A stretch of 64,000 bases of DNA from JAKAVN01 sp963734845 (GCA_963734845.1 CAVTIS010000001.1:371845-435844); one strand, 5' to 3'. Positions 45,628 to 53,869 are shown, numbered from the stretch's first letter. The notes: generated from the sequence alone by a model not told the origin. Made by a program: numbers and translations.

Positions 45628-46388
45628 TTTCCCAACAGTCTCCGTAGTGGTTTCGCAACCGGATCAGTTGCATCGTTAAGAATCACGCCCGCCGGCGTAC
45701 GACTGGCCGTGCGTAAAGCGCTGGCGGTAGTCGCCAGCTCGCGCCGCTCGGTATAACCTTGGCGCACTACCATGAGGATCGGATCCGCAGGCCGCGCGAG
45801 TGGCAGCATTCGCGCGTCGAGCCGGGTCACGCCGAGATCGATAATCACCGCCGGATAGGTGGCGAGCAGCGTTTCGAACTCGTCGAACAACTGCCGCTGC
45901 GAGTCGGGGTTCGACAGACAGCAGGTGACCAATTCCAGCCGCGGCCACTCGGTGGCGCGAATCTGCAATGCCCCGTCGAGCACCAGCTCGGGCGTGCGCC
46001 GGCCCGGATGCTGGAACAGGCGATGAAGCGTGGGGTGACGCAGATGCGCGTCCACCAGCATCGTGCGCAACCCCAGGCGCTGACTGATGTCGATCGCAAT
46101 GGCCGTCGCCACCGTCGACGCTCCGTCGCCCGGACGGCATCCGGTCACCAGCAGCCGGGTCGATCTTTCGAGCACCGCCAGAGGCGCGAGCCGCTCGGTC
46201 AGATTGCGGATCGCGCTCGCCCGCGCCACCGCCGCCGGCACGTGTTCGAGCGTCGGCAGCGGAACCAGCGAATGCGCCGCGGCATTCTTCCCGCTCAACG
46301 CCGGGATGTCGTCGCGATCGCGGTCCTCAACCTGGTAGGGCAGGGGTGTAGGCTGGGGGCGAGTTAACGCTTCGTAGTATTTGCTCAT
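45624..46388 (-). CDS. CpsD/CapB-like chain-length regulator with degenerate Walker A
   Basis: 254 residues, BY-kinase fold. The P-loop reads RPGDGASTVATA near 85-96, with Ala90 where the ATP-binding Lys should be. Walker A' reads VDAHLRHP and Walker B AVIIDLGV near 177. No C-terminal tyrosine cluster is present. It follows the ExeA-like ATPase with a four-base overlap and is probably a catalytically weak or inactive partner of the Wzz-like protein. Confidence 0.8.
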   Translation of the reverse strand: MSKYYEALTRPQPTPLPYQVEDRDRDDIPALSGKNAAAHSLVPLPTLEHVPAAVARASAIRNLTERLAPLAVLERSTRLLVTGCRPGDGASTVATAIAIDISQRLGLRTMLVDAHLRHPTLHRLFQHPGRRTPELVLDGALQIRATEWPRLELVTCCLSNPDSQRQLFDEFETLLATYPAVIIDLGVTRLDARMLPLARPADPILMVVRQGYTERRELATTASALRTASRTPAGVILNDATDPVAKPLRRLLGK

Positions 46389-47485
46389 GCTTGTGCACCG
46401 ACGACGGAATAGCGGCCGCTGGCAGCAGGCTCCAGTGCCGGTAATGGAGGCCCGGACAGGATTGCCGTGCCCAATTTGGCCGGGGCCGCTGCCGGCCGCG
46501 TAGCTTCTCCACCAAGGGTCGCGTGCGTCAGACTGGAGGTCAGCCAGGTCCGCGACGACCAGGCGTAGAGTGCGCCGAGCGCGACCAATACCAGGGCGGC
46601 AACAGCCAGCGCCGCGCGTGCGAAACGTTTAATACGCGGCGCGCGCGTCCGTTGATTGGACGCGACCCGTTTGTCGCCCAGCAGATTTTCGAATTCACTG
46701 ACTGCGGCCTGGGCCATCGTCAGATTGACCTTGGCGCGGCCGGCCGCGAACCCGAGCAGCATCGCGTTGTGACAGAGCACGTTTATTCGCCGCGGAATTC
46801 CGCGCCCGTGCTGAACCAAGTGGCTGAGCGCGGCAGGAACGAAGATTTTCTTGGCCGTGCCGCCCTTGGCGCCTAGCCGGCAGTCGATATATTCGCGCAT
46901 CTCGGAGGGCGGCAGCGGGCTCAGCCGCACGCGCGCGCCGATCCGTTCGTTGAGGCTAGTCATCGCCGGGCTCGCCAGGCGCTCGATCAGCTCCGGCTGG
47001 CCCACCAGAACGATCTCCAGCCGCCGCTCTGCCGAGGTGTCGAGGTTTGAGAGCAGTCGGAATTCTTCCAGCGTCTCGTCGGCCAGTTCCTGGGCTTCGT
47101 CGATGATGATCGCAAGGCGCTCGCCCGGCGCGAGTTCGTCGAGCAATTGCATAAAGCCCTCGAGCAGTTCGAGCTTGGTGCGGCCCGCCGCGGACTGCGA
47201 GAGCTGGGTCACGATCACCTGCATCATTTGGTCGAAATTCAGCTTGGGGCTGGTCACGTATGCGCTGCGCACGTTCGCGTAGCGGCGCGCCAGAATCGAG
47301 CAGAGCAGCGTGGTCTTGCCGATACCGCTATCGCCCACCAGCACAGTGAACCCGGTCGGCTCATGCAGCAGGCTCCATTCCAGTGCGGCCAACCCTTCGC
47401 GATGCGTCTTGCTCAAGTAAATCGCGCCGGGCGTGGGCGTGAACTGGAACGGTGGCCCGCTGAGTTTGAAATGCTGATGGTACAT
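46385..47485 (-). CDS. ExeA-like AAA ATPase of exopolysaccharide/secretion loci
   Basis: 366 residues. AAA domain with Walker A GDSGIGKTT near residue 50 and Walker B LAIIIDEAQ near 124, then RRLEIVLVGQPELIERL near 152. A membrane helix follows at about 290-310 and an extracytoplasmic tail of about 50 residues. It resembles the ExeA/XrtA-associated ATPases found in exopolysaccharide and PEP-CTERM loci. It lies 10 bases after the Wzz-like gene. Confidence 0.88.
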   Translation of the reverse strand: MYHQHFKLSGPPFQFTPTPGAIYLSKTHREGLAALEWSLLHEPTGFTVLVGDSGIGKTTLLCSILARRYANVRSAYVTSPKLNFDQMMQVIVTQLSQSAAGRTKLELLEGFMQLLDELAPGERLAIIIDEAQELADETLEEFRLLSNLDTSAERRLEIVLVGQPELIERLASPAMTSLNERIGARVRLSPLPPSEMREYIDCRLGAKGGTAKKIFVPAALSHLVQHGRGIPRRINVLCHNAMLLGFAAGRAKVNLTMAQAAVSEFENLLGDKRVASNQRTRAPRIKRFARAALAVAALVLVALGALYAWSSRTWLTSSLTHATLGGEATRPAAAPAKLGTAILSGPPLPALEPAASGRYSVVGAQA

Positions 47486-47494
47486 TAGTGCCGG

Positions 47495-49000
47495 CTATGC
47501 CTCGTTGCGAAGGATGGCGATGGTCGACACCCCGCTCGCTTCCTCGACCGCGGCAGCCGAATAAATTCTGGGGTCGCGCTGCTCTTCCCAATAGGCGGCC
47601 ACCATGCCGGCGCCAGCGGCCAGTACCGCGCCGGCCAACAGATTTAGCCAGATCACGGGAAAGACCGGGCTCATGGGCTGGGTGGGCGCCTGCGCCAGGC
47701 TGACGTTCAGAATCTTGTTCAGGTTGAGGCCCTGCGCGGCGCGCGCTTCTTCGCTCTTGCGCACGTATGCGGTGTAGGCATCTTTGTCGTTGTCAACCTG
47801 ACGCTGCAGCCGATCGATAACCAGGCCGTTGTTCACCATGTCGGTAAGGTCCTGGCGTGTTTCCTCGACTTGGTGGCCGACCACCGCTTGGCTGGCCTGC
47901 AGCGAGGCGGCGTTGGCCTGGGACTGCTTCAGGTTCTGCTCCAGAGTCACCCAGATCGGATTGAGGTCGGTGCTGGCCTCCTGCACATCGAGGTGATTCT
48001 CGCGGCTGAGGATGCGATTTGCCGCGGCCAGTTTTGCGTCGATCTCGGTTATCCGCTTGCTGTTGGGCTGATAACGGCTGAGAAGATCGGCGCGCTCAGA
48101 CTCGAGCTGCATCACTTGGGGCTTGATCTGCTGCAACGCCAGGTTCTGTACCTTCCGCGTTTCTTTGCTGATCTGCTCCGGCGTCGACTGAAGGTACTGG
48201 GTCAGCGAAGTGACCTGCTGATTGGCCGAAGCCAAGTCGGAAGAGGTCTTTGCTTCCTGCAGCTGCAGGTCGGACAGACGCGTGACCAGAGCCTGTTTTT
48301 GATCGTTGAGGCTGGTTATTCCGCTCTTGACCTGGAACTCGCGCAGTTTCTCCTCCGATGCATTGAGGCGTTCATTGAGCTGCTTTGCCTGCTGATCGAA
48401 GAACTGCTCCGCCTCAGGGTCGTTCGAGAGCCCCGCATGATATTCCTGGTACTGAGTAATCAGCCGCGACAGGAAATCATGCGACCAGCGCGAGTCATGC
48501 GCCCGGAAATCGACTTCGATGATGTTCGAACGCTTAATCACTGAGACGGCGACGTGATTGGCCAATTTCAGCGCCCATTGGTCACGCGGGTCGAGTGTCG
48601 GCGAATCGTGCAATAGCCGATACCCGCTGCTCGGGAGCTGCAAGGCCAGACCCACCGTGTCCTGTAACAAGCTGGAGTCGTAGGGCATCGGGAGTCCCGC
48701 GATGGCCTGTTTGACCAGGTGCAGGCTGGTCAGCAGTTCGACTTCCGAATTGAGGTCCTGCTCGCTAACCGGATTGGCGACGATCCCGGGATTTTGCGAG
48801 GACTCGGTTTGAAGATCCGGCGAGACCAGCAGCTGTGCCCGGTTGTTCTGCACGAAAATCTTGGCCGTGGACTGATAAACGGGCGGCCAAAGCAGCGTGC
48901 CGAGCACCACCAATCCGAGGATGATTCCCGCGGTTTCGAGAAAGGCGTTTTTCCGCCGGAACAGCAGTTCGATCCAGTAATTCAAATCGCGCATGGTCAT
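47495..49000 (-). CDS. Wzz/GumC-type chain-length determinant
   Basis: 501 residues. An N-terminal membrane helix near 20-40, a long coiled-coil periplasmic stretch (about 190-400) and a second helix near 450-475. The GNVR-like segment and PTQPMSPVFPVIW near residue 440 are typical of polysaccharide co-polymerases. It sets polymer length together with the Wza-like exporter. Confidence 0.88.
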   Translation of the reverse strand: MTMRDLNYWIELLFRRKNAFLETAGIILGLVVLGTLLWPPVYQSTAKIFVQNNRAQLLVSPDLQTESSQNPGIVANPVSEQDLNSEVELLTSLHLVKQAIAGLPMPYDSSLLQDTVGLALQLPSSGYRLLHDSPTLDPRDQWALKLANHVAVSVIKRSNIIEVDFRAHDSRWSHDFLSRLITQYQEYHAGLSNDPEAEQFFDQQAKQLNERLNASEEKLREFQVKSGITSLNDQKQALVTRLSDLQLQEAKTSSDLASANQQVTSLTQYLQSTPEQISKETRKVQNLALQQIKPQVMQLESERADLLSRYQPNSKRITEIDAKLAAANRILSRENHLDVQEASTDLNPIWVTLEQNLKQSQANAASLQASQAVVGHQVEETRQDLTDMVNNGLVIDRLQRQVDNDKDAYTAYVRKSEEARAAQGLNLNKILNVSLAQAPTQPMSPVFPVIWLNLLAGAVLAAGAGMVAAYWEEQRDPRIYSAAAVEEASGVSTIAILRNEA

Positions 49001-49028
49001 GGTGGTTCCGAATCCTCCCCCTTCCGGG

Positions 49029-49790
49029 TCACAGCCCAGGGGTCATCGAGAGATAGGGTTGTACGGGCAGCAGGTCGCGGAAGTATTGCTTGACGAACAA
49101 ATCCATATTCGCGATACGGCTGCGCGGCACCACCAACACGTCATAAGGCATCAAAGCCGCGTCCTCGCCCTTGCCCGGATTGTCCGCCGCACTGGCCAAG
49201 TCAAGCCGTTCGCCGGTGGGACGGCCGCACGCGTCACGCCGGATCAGCACCACGTCGTCGTCGGCAGCCTCCGGCGTCAATCCGCCCGCGTCCGCCAGCG
49301 CCTGTAACGCGGTCATCCCCGGTTCCAGCGGAAATGCGCCGGGCCGGTTGACCTGGCCTTGGACGTAAACCTGGCGGCCGGGCATGTTTTTTACGATTAC
49401 TGCGGCGTCGGGGGAACGCAGTTCGCTCAGGTAGTCCTTGTCGATTTGACCCGCGAGTTCCGACGGCGTCATCCCCGCAGCCGCGATGGCTCCAACCAGG
49501 CGCAGGGTTATCCTGCCGTCGGGACTCACCGGCACTTCATCGTTGAATTCGGGATTGAGATAGAAGGTGATCCCCAACTGATCACCGGGCTGGATGTGAT
49601 AGCCCTGTTGATCGTTCGAGGTCTGAATCACGGCTCCATTAAGGCACTGCTCGGGCGACAGGTTGGAGGCTTGAGGAGCGGCCGCGGCCTTAGTGTCACC
49701 GCGCGAGGCCGAAGAAGCCGACGCTGAGCATCCGCAAGCCACAAGGGCGCATAGCGCAAGGGCAAGCGGCGCGATCAATACCGTCTGCAT
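49029..49790 (-). CDS. Wza-like polysaccharide export lipoprotein
   Basis: 253 residues from ATG 49790, with AAAGGA nine bases upstream; the longer frame to 49868 gives an unlikely N-terminus. The signal ends in a lipobox-like ACGC near residue 20-22. The polysaccharide export domain starts at YHIQPGDQLGITFY near 62, and an SLBB domain begins near QVYVQGQVNRPGAF (around 140). It is the outer-membrane channel and first gene of the exopolysaccharide operon. Confidence 0.9.
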   Translation of the reverse strand: MQTVLIAPLALALCALVACGCSASASSASRGDTKAAAAPQASNLSPEQCLNGAVIQTSNDQQGYHIQPGDQLGITFYLNPEFNDEVPVSPDGRITLRLVGAIAAAGMTPSELAGQIDKDYLSELRSPDAAVIVKNMPGRQVYVQGQVNRPGAFPLEPGMTALQALADAGGLTPEAADDDVVLIRRDACGRPTGERLDLASAADNPGKGEDAALMPYDVLVVPRSRIANMDLFVKQYFRDLLPVQPYLSMTPGL

Positions 49791-50165
49791 TGGCTTTGAT
49801 CCTTTTGTTGGTTGCGCGCTGCGTCGCGGCGCAGCCAATTTCCAGCACCCAAGCGATGATTCTTTCACGGCGCCTCTTTTGTCCTATTTGCGATGATCGT
49901 GGTGACACAAAGGCAAACCTCGTGCCGCGTAGAAGAAGACGGAATCGCGCGTGTTTTTATTGGCGTCTACCAAGCTTTCGGTAAAATTACCCGTTTTTGG
50001 AGTAACAATTTCCCAAGTGCATTGAATTGAAATCTCGAAGTTGCGTAGGCGCGCACGCTACGGTGCTAGCGCTAATGGTCAAGCCGGAGGCGCGACGCGA
50101 GTTGCCGAATTTTTCTTTCGCATAGCGTCATAATGGAAGTCATGGTGCTTTCTAAATACGTTGCG

Positions 50166-50216
50166 TGACACGTCGCATGATGCGCAAATGCGTCGTATGA
50201 CACGTCACGCGATGCG
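50166..50216. promoter_or_regulatory. Pair of 19-bp direct repeats, operator-like
   Basis: TGACACGTCGCATGATGCG at 50166-50184 and TGACACGTCACGCGATGCG at 50198-50216 are identical at 16 of 19 positions. Their starts are 32 bases apart, about three helical turns. The core TGACACGTC is close to palindromic. The pair lies some 380-430 bases upstream of the Wza-like gene and could bind a regulator of the operon. Confidence 0.45.
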
Positions 50217-50320
50217 GTTTGGCGATTGCCAACGCGTCTTCGCCGAAAGATGACGGACGACCAACTTAGTAGGGCAAACTGCTGATTCAGCGTTGGGATT
50301 CCAATGCCACTAACAGAATG

Positions 50321-50354
50321 GCGGCGGGCACGGACCGCAATCCGCACCCGCCGC
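50321..50354 (-). terminator. Hairpin after the BON gene
   Basis: GCGGCGGG (50321-50328) pairs with CCCGCCGC (50347-50354), and inside it CGGA (50331-50334) pairs with TCCG (50341-50344) around a six-base loop. It begins about 60 bases downstream of the BON gene in minus-strand reading. No T-run follows, so termination is uncertain. Confidence 0.45.
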
Positions 50355-50417
50355 GGAAGAAAGCACCACCGCTGGGTCAAAGCTCCCCTGCGGAGCGGCG
50401 TAATCGCCGACTTCCGT

Positions 50418-50837
50418 CTATTGCGACGCGGTTGGCGGCATTGTTAACTCGTTCCTTACCATTTTGACGCCTTCGGTCGCCGCCGCGACCTGTTGAGCCG
50501 TTGCCGAAGTTCCGGCCGACGGCACTGTACCCGTTAGCGTCACCACACCTGCCACCGTGTCGACGTGGATCCCCGCGTCGTGCGTGACCTTGTTCTCATG
50601 CAAGGCGTATTTGACCTTGGCCGTGATCGAGGTATCCGACATCGCGGTCGCGGTGCCGTGATAGGCATGCTTGACCGCCTGGCCAGTATCGGAAGCGGCG
50701 TTCTCAGCCGATTCTCCAGCACGATGCATCGATTGGCTTGCCGAGGGGCTGTCTTCCTGTGCATAGACAGGAGCCGCAATCGCCACCCCCAAAACCAGGG
50801 CAGGTAGCACCACCTTAAATCCGAAAGTGTTTTTCAT
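50418..50837 (-). CDS. BON-domain periplasmic protein
   Basis: 139 residues from ATG 50837. The ATG at 50846 is two bases from GGAGG and too close, so the second ATG is preferred. The signal peptide ends at PVYAQ (about residue 27). A low-complexity Ser/Ala segment leads to one BON domain (SITAKVKYALHENK through VTLTGTVPSAGT, about 70-115). BON proteins bind phospholipid and respond to osmotic or envelope stress. The stress cluster follows on the opposite strand. Confidence 0.85.
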   Translation of the reverse strand: MKNTFGFKVVLPALVLGVAIAAPVYAQEDSPSASQSMHRAGESAENAASDTGQAVKHAYHGTATAMSDTSITAKVKYALHENKVTHDAGIHVDTVAGVVTLTGTVPSAGTSATAQQVAAATEGVKMVRNELTMPPTASQ

Positions 50838-50846
50838 GTTAATCAT

Positions 50847-51302
50847 GACCTCCTATGCCAGATCGTACGAAGTTTTTTCTGCCAGTCGACCTAACATTTT
50901 CTCGGGCGCAGCAGTCGCCGTCATAGGTGGGAAACAGCAAGACGAGGGCCAGTCAGGAAAACGCCGCAAATGCTTTTGCGTTGCAAAGATCGCCTGCAAT
51001 TTGTTCATCGGGCAGAAAAAAGGTACCTCTTGAGTTTCCTGGAGTGAGCTGATCGAGCTCTTTCTGCTCTCGGACTATCGAAGGAAAATCCATGTTCCTA
51101 TTAGGTTCATGGAAGATTGTCGCGAAAGACGGCGCGCGAGATCGCCGCCGCGGCACATGCCTTGCTCCCTCCTACAAATAGTTCTCACACGCGGACTGAT
51201 AACGGCTGGACAGTGCGAGCCTTGAAATCGCTCGCACCCGGATCAATCGCATCAGAGTGGCCGCAATAATAGAAGCCGACAATCGGCATCGGAGGAGAGA
51301 AA
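50847..51302. promoter_or_regulatory. Intergenic region between BON gene and DUF1328 gene
   Basis: About 456 bases without a credible gene; probably divergent promoters. The only clear structure is an 8-bp hairpin (GTGCGAGC 51213-51220, GCTCGCAC 51230-51237) 65 bases before the DUF1328 start, which may be an operator or a leader hairpin. Confidence 0.4.
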
Positions 51303-51461
51303 ATGCTATATTGGGCAGTCGTTTGTCTAGTGGTAGCGCTCGTTGCTGGCGTACTTGGATTCGGTGGTGTCGCCGGAACTGCGACGGACGTGGCGAGGAT
51401 CCTCTTCGTGGTGTTTCTGATTCTATTTATCGTCAGCCTGGTGATGGGAAGAACTGTTTAG
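51303..51461 (+). CDS. DUF1328 (YtjA-type) small membrane protein
   Basis: 52 residues, almost entirely two hydrophobic helices: MLYWAVVCLVVALVAGVLGF, then GGVAGTATDVARILFVVFLI. The pattern, including FGGVAGTATDVARILF, is typical of DUF1328. GGAGGAGAG sits five bases before ATG 51303, a very strong ribosome binding site. It is the first of five closely spaced plus-strand genes for small envelope proteins. Function unknown; the family is often induced by stress. Confidence 0.9.
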   Translation: MLYWAVVCLVVALVAGVLGFGGVAGTATDVARILFVVFLILFIVSLVMGRTV

Positions 51462-51499
51462 CGAATTTTGATCAGAAGTAGGCACGAGGAGAAGTGACA

Positions 51500-51745
51500 A
51501 TGGACAAAGACAATTTGACCAGGAACGCCGCGTCGGCCATGAACGACACGATGGAAACCGCCAAAGACCTCGGGCGCGAAGGCTATGACAACGCGCGCGA
51601 ATACGTTTCCAAAGGGATGGACTACGCGGGCGAGGTTTCGGACGGCATGGCGGACTTTGTTCAGCGCCAGCCTTGGCTGGCTCTCGCGGGGGCTTTTGTA
51701 ATTGGTTACGTCGCCGCGAAAGTGCTCAGACAGATTTCGCTGTAA
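51500..51745 (+). CDS. YqjD/ElaB-like (DUF883) membrane-anchored protein
   Basis: 81 residues. A hydrophilic helical N-terminus (AKDLGREGYDNAREYVSKG) is followed by one C-terminal membrane anchor (WLALAGAFVIGYVAAKVL). This is the layout of YqjD/ElaB proteins, which tether stationary-phase ribosomes to the membrane in E. coli. ATG 51500 is preferred over GTG 51494, because AGGAGA is spaced seven bases before the ATG. Confidence 0.82.
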   Translation: MDKDNLTRNAASAMNDTMETAKDLGREGYDNAREYVSKGMDYAGEVSDGMADFVQRQPWLALAGAFVIGYVAAKVLRQISL

Positions 51746-51761
51746 ACCGGCGGACGAAACG

Positions 51762-52076
51762 ATGAGTTCCGCCAATAAGTCACAACCCATGTCGCGCGAA
51801 TTCGAGCTACTGGCCGCCAGCATACGACGGCAGCCATTGCGGGCGCTGACCTTCTCCATAGGGGCAGGGTTCGTGCTGGGCGGCGGCCTTCGCAGCCGCA
51901 TCGGGATGGGGCTGGGGCTATTTGTCGGACGGAGTTTCGCCGGCACGGCGATCGTTAACGCGATCGAGGCTCTATCGGATCAAAATGGAAGACAACATCG
52001 ACCGAATCAAAGACGAACTGGCAGAGGCGCGGGAAAGCCTTCATCAAACCGTGTCCGAGGTCAATCGGAAGGTTGA
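51762..52076 (+). CDS. Small protein with glycine-rich hydrophobic segment, unknown
   Basis: 104 residues from ATG 51762. One amphipathic/hydrophobic stretch (LTFSIGAGFVLGGGLRSRIGMGLGLFVGRSF is split by Arg) lies in the middle, then a basic tail that overlaps the next gene. Similar YqjK/GlsB-like small membrane proteins are found beside DUF883 and DUF3618 genes. The tail after about residue 70 may not be functional. The function is unknown. Confidence 0.55.
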   Translation: MSSANKSQPMSREFELLAASIRRQPLRALTFSIGAGFVLGGGLRSRIGMGLGLFVGRSFAGTAIVNAIEALSDQNGRQHRPNQRRTGRGAGKPSSNRVRGQSEG

Positions 52077-52284
52077 AACGGTCGGAACGCAGCTCCAGCC
52101 GGTTCACCTCGTGGAGCGCTACCCGCTCTGGTCGGCATGTATCGCCGGTGCTCTGGGCTTCGCGTCCGGCAGTGGCCAGCACGGGTCGGTCGCCGTGCTG
52201 GTATTGGGTGGCCTGCTAGGAGCTGCATTGAGTGAGGCATGGAACGATGGACTCCACAGTCCGGACCGATCCTCGTCCGCGTAG
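51985..52284 (+). CDS. DUF3618-like small membrane protein
   Basis: 99 residues from ATG 51985. The N-terminal helix IDRIKDELAEARESLHQTV resembles the DUF3618 motif of an acidic helix with R-x-x-L-x-x-T-V. It is followed by one or two hydrophobic segments (SACIAGALGFASG and VAVLVLGGLLGAAL). It overlaps both neighbours and belongs to the five-gene cluster. Confidence 0.7.
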   Translation: MEDNIDRIKDELAEARESLHQTVSEVNRKVETVGTQLQPVHLVERYPLWSACIAGALGFASGSGQHGSVAVLVLGGLLGAALSEAWNDGLHSPDRSSSA

Positions 52285-52603
52285 CGCAACCGCCAATGGA
52301 TCCTTGACCGAGTGGCCGGCGCTGCTCAACCGGATGCTGGAGGACCTCGGGCGGGTTATTCAACTGGAAATTCAGCTGTTGGAGGCGAGGATTGCTCCGT
52401 CGCTGTTTTCGATGGCCGATCGAGCGATTGCTGGGCTGGTGCTGCTGTTCGCCGGCGCGATCGCGGGCTCCTGTTTACTCGCGGCGCTTATTCTACTGCT
52501 TCATAAAACCATGGAGTGGTGGGAGTGTTTTGCCGTCGGCGGCGCCGTTGCGATCGTTTGTGGCCTCGTCGCTTTTGCGGGCTTGAGAAGTATGCGGACT
52601 TGA
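52247..52603 (+). CDS. Phage-holin-like (holin superfamily III / Actinobacterial Holin-X type) protein
   Basis: 118 residues from ATG 52247, with GAGG nine bases upstream. A helical N-terminus (LLNRMLEDLGRVIQLEIQLLEARI) is followed by two hydrophobic helices near 58-80 and 88-110. Despite the name these chromosomal holin-X proteins are found with DUF3618 and YqjD genes and are not evidence of prophage. Probably a membrane-stress protein. Confidence 0.78.
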   Translation: MDSTVRTDPRPRSATANGSLTEWPALLNRMLEDLGRVIQLEIQLLEARIAPSLFSMADRAIAGLVLLFAGAIAGSCLLAALILLLHKTMEWWECFAVGGAVAIVCGLVAFAGLRSMRT

Positions 52604-52915
52604 GAAGCTCGGTCCGCACTGACTAAATCGACGAGTGAATAGCCTTCGACGGATTGACCCTAAAGCCCTGAGATCGCGCCTGTTCGGGCGCGGTGACCTC
52701 TCGGGCAAATAGAGCTGCGTTACTCGGGCGGGAGCGCCGAAAGCCGACCCGCGCGTTTGATGGCATCGCGGGTAGTGCAAGATGACGCCTGTGCGCGGCC
52801 GTACCTGGCTCGGCGCTTGAGTCCTGGGCTCGGTCAGGACTGTTCTAAAAGCGAACCGCCACTTCGTTGAGCGAGGCACGGTCAGCCTAAAAAGTCTTTT
52901 GCTTTAGCGGAATTT
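52604..52915. other. Gap between holin-like gene and tRNA-Arg
   Basis: About 310 bases. It holds a 6-bp GC hairpin (CGCGCC 52675-52680 with GGCGCG 52687-52692) and nothing else I can support. No ORF with good initiation is seen. Confidence 0.4.
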
Positions 52916-52992
52916 TGGCGCTCCCTGCGGGATTCGAACCCACGGCCCCAGGATTAGGAATCCTGTGCTCTATCCATCTGAGCTAAGGGAGC
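52916..52992 (-). tRNA. tRNA-Arg(CCU)
   Basis: 77 nt including encoded CCA. The acceptor stem pairs GCTCCCT with AGGGAGC, the D-arm reads GCTCAGATGGATAGAGC, the T-arm is GTGGG-TTCGAAT-CCCGC. The anticodon loop TTCCTAA gives anticodon CCT (plus-strand 52956-52958), which reads AGG arginine codons. The TetR gene lies 75 bases away. Confidence 0.96.
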
Positions 52993-53068
52993 GCCTGGCG
53001 GAGTCCACGACCTTAACTTCATCGCGATGCACGCTCAAGTTAGAGCATGCGGGGCTGGCGTTGAGGAA

Positions 53069-53752
53069 CTAGCTATGCCGGGTTTCCGCGTCGATTAAAG
53101 TTTCGGCTGCGCGCACCAGTGCCGCCGCGCGCGCCGCAGGCCGCGCGGCTTCTGCGCACAATCCCGACCCTTCGAGCAGGATGCCTAGTTGATCCGCGAG
53201 CCGTTCCGGATCGCGCGCGTCTGCGGCCTTCGCCAGTTCGCGCAAGCGTGCGTGGCGCTCGTCCTTGAATCTGACGATGACCGCACGCGCCGGATGGCTC
53301 TCCTCGGGGAATTCGACCAGCGTGTTGCCGAACGGGCATCCGCGGAAATCCGCGGCAACAGCGCGGTCCACTGTGCCGGCGAACAACGCCCGCAACTGTT
53401 TGCGCGGCGCCTGCGCGTGAGACCCAATGACCTCGTCCCACCATTGCCAGTATTCCGCCGCCTCGCATTCGAGGTAGGCGCAGACCAGGTCGTCCTTGGA
53501 GCGGAAGCTCCGGTAGAAACTCATCTTGGCCACGCCCGAGCGAGCAATCAGCGTATCGACGCCGACGGCGCGGATGCCTTCGCGGTAGAAGGAGTCGCGC
53601 GCGGTCGCCAGGATGCGCTCGCGGACGCAGGCCGGCTTGTCCGGCGCGTCCGGCGACATACCGCCGGGAGGCCTCGCGGCGCGGGGGCGGGCGGAAGCTT
53701 TAGCCGAAGGTTTCGCAGAAGGGTTCGCAGAAGGTTTCGATTGATTGGCCAT
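53069..53752 (-). CDS. TetR/AcrR family regulator
   Basis: 227 residues from ATG 53752, preceded by GGGGAGA at good spacing; the longer frame to 53830 runs through the operators. After a Pro/Ser/Ala-rich tail of about 50 residues, the HTH runs from RERILATARDSFYREG to VAKMSFYRSFRSKDDL (about 42-85). The ligand domain is all-helical with FRGCPFGNTLVEFPEE near 140. It probably represses itself and the divergent gene through the two palindromes at 53786-53828. Confidence 0.88.
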   Translation of the reverse strand: MANQSKPSANPSAKPSAKASARPRAARPPGGMSPDAPDKPACVRERILATARDSFYREGIRAVGVDTLIARSGVAKMSFYRSFRSKDDLVCAYLECEAAEYWQWWDEVIGSHAQAPRKQLRALFAGTVDRAVAADFRGCPFGNTLVEFPEESHPARAVIVRFKDERHARLRELAKAADARDPERLADQLGILLEGSGLCAEAARPAARAAALVRAAETLIDAETRHS

Positions 53753-53785
53753 GGTCGTCTCCCCGTACCCCGTACCCCCTTGACT

Positions 53786-53805
53786 GATACAGACAGACCT
53801 GTACC
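53786..53805. promoter_or_regulatory. TetR operator, site 1
   Basis: GATACAG-6-CTGTACC, an imperfect palindrome (6 of 7 arm bases complementary) in the gap between the TetR gene and the divergent small membrane protein gene. Its centre is 23 bases from that of site 2. Confidence 0.7.
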
Positions 53806-53808
53806 ATA

Positions 53809-53828
53809 GATACAGAACGGCCTGTATC
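53809..53828. promoter_or_regulatory. TetR operator, site 2
   Basis: GATACAG-6-CTGTATC, a perfect 7-bp inverted repeat with a 6-base spacer. Site 1 repeats it with one mismatch. Tandem operators of this shape are typical of TetR-family autoregulation, so the facing genes are likely to be repressed together. Confidence 0.8.
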
Positions 53829-53869
53829 ACACAGCAAACATACCTGAACGGGCCGTGGAGGAAAAGACC

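Larger units (their letters stand above)
49791..50417. promoter_or_regulatory. Intergenic region upstream of the exopolysaccharide operon
   Basis: About 630 bases with no gene. The part near 49960-50040 is AT-rich compared with its surroundings and probably contains the operon promoter on the minus strand; I could not fix -35 and -10 boxes. Further upstream lie the 19-bp direct repeats at 50166-50216 and a long hairpin at 50321-50354 that follows the BON gene. Confidence 0.45.

Noticed and set aside
52247..52603. Holin-like protein as a sign of prophage
   Set aside because: No other phage gene nearby; the family is common on chromosomes beside DUF3618 and YqjD genes.
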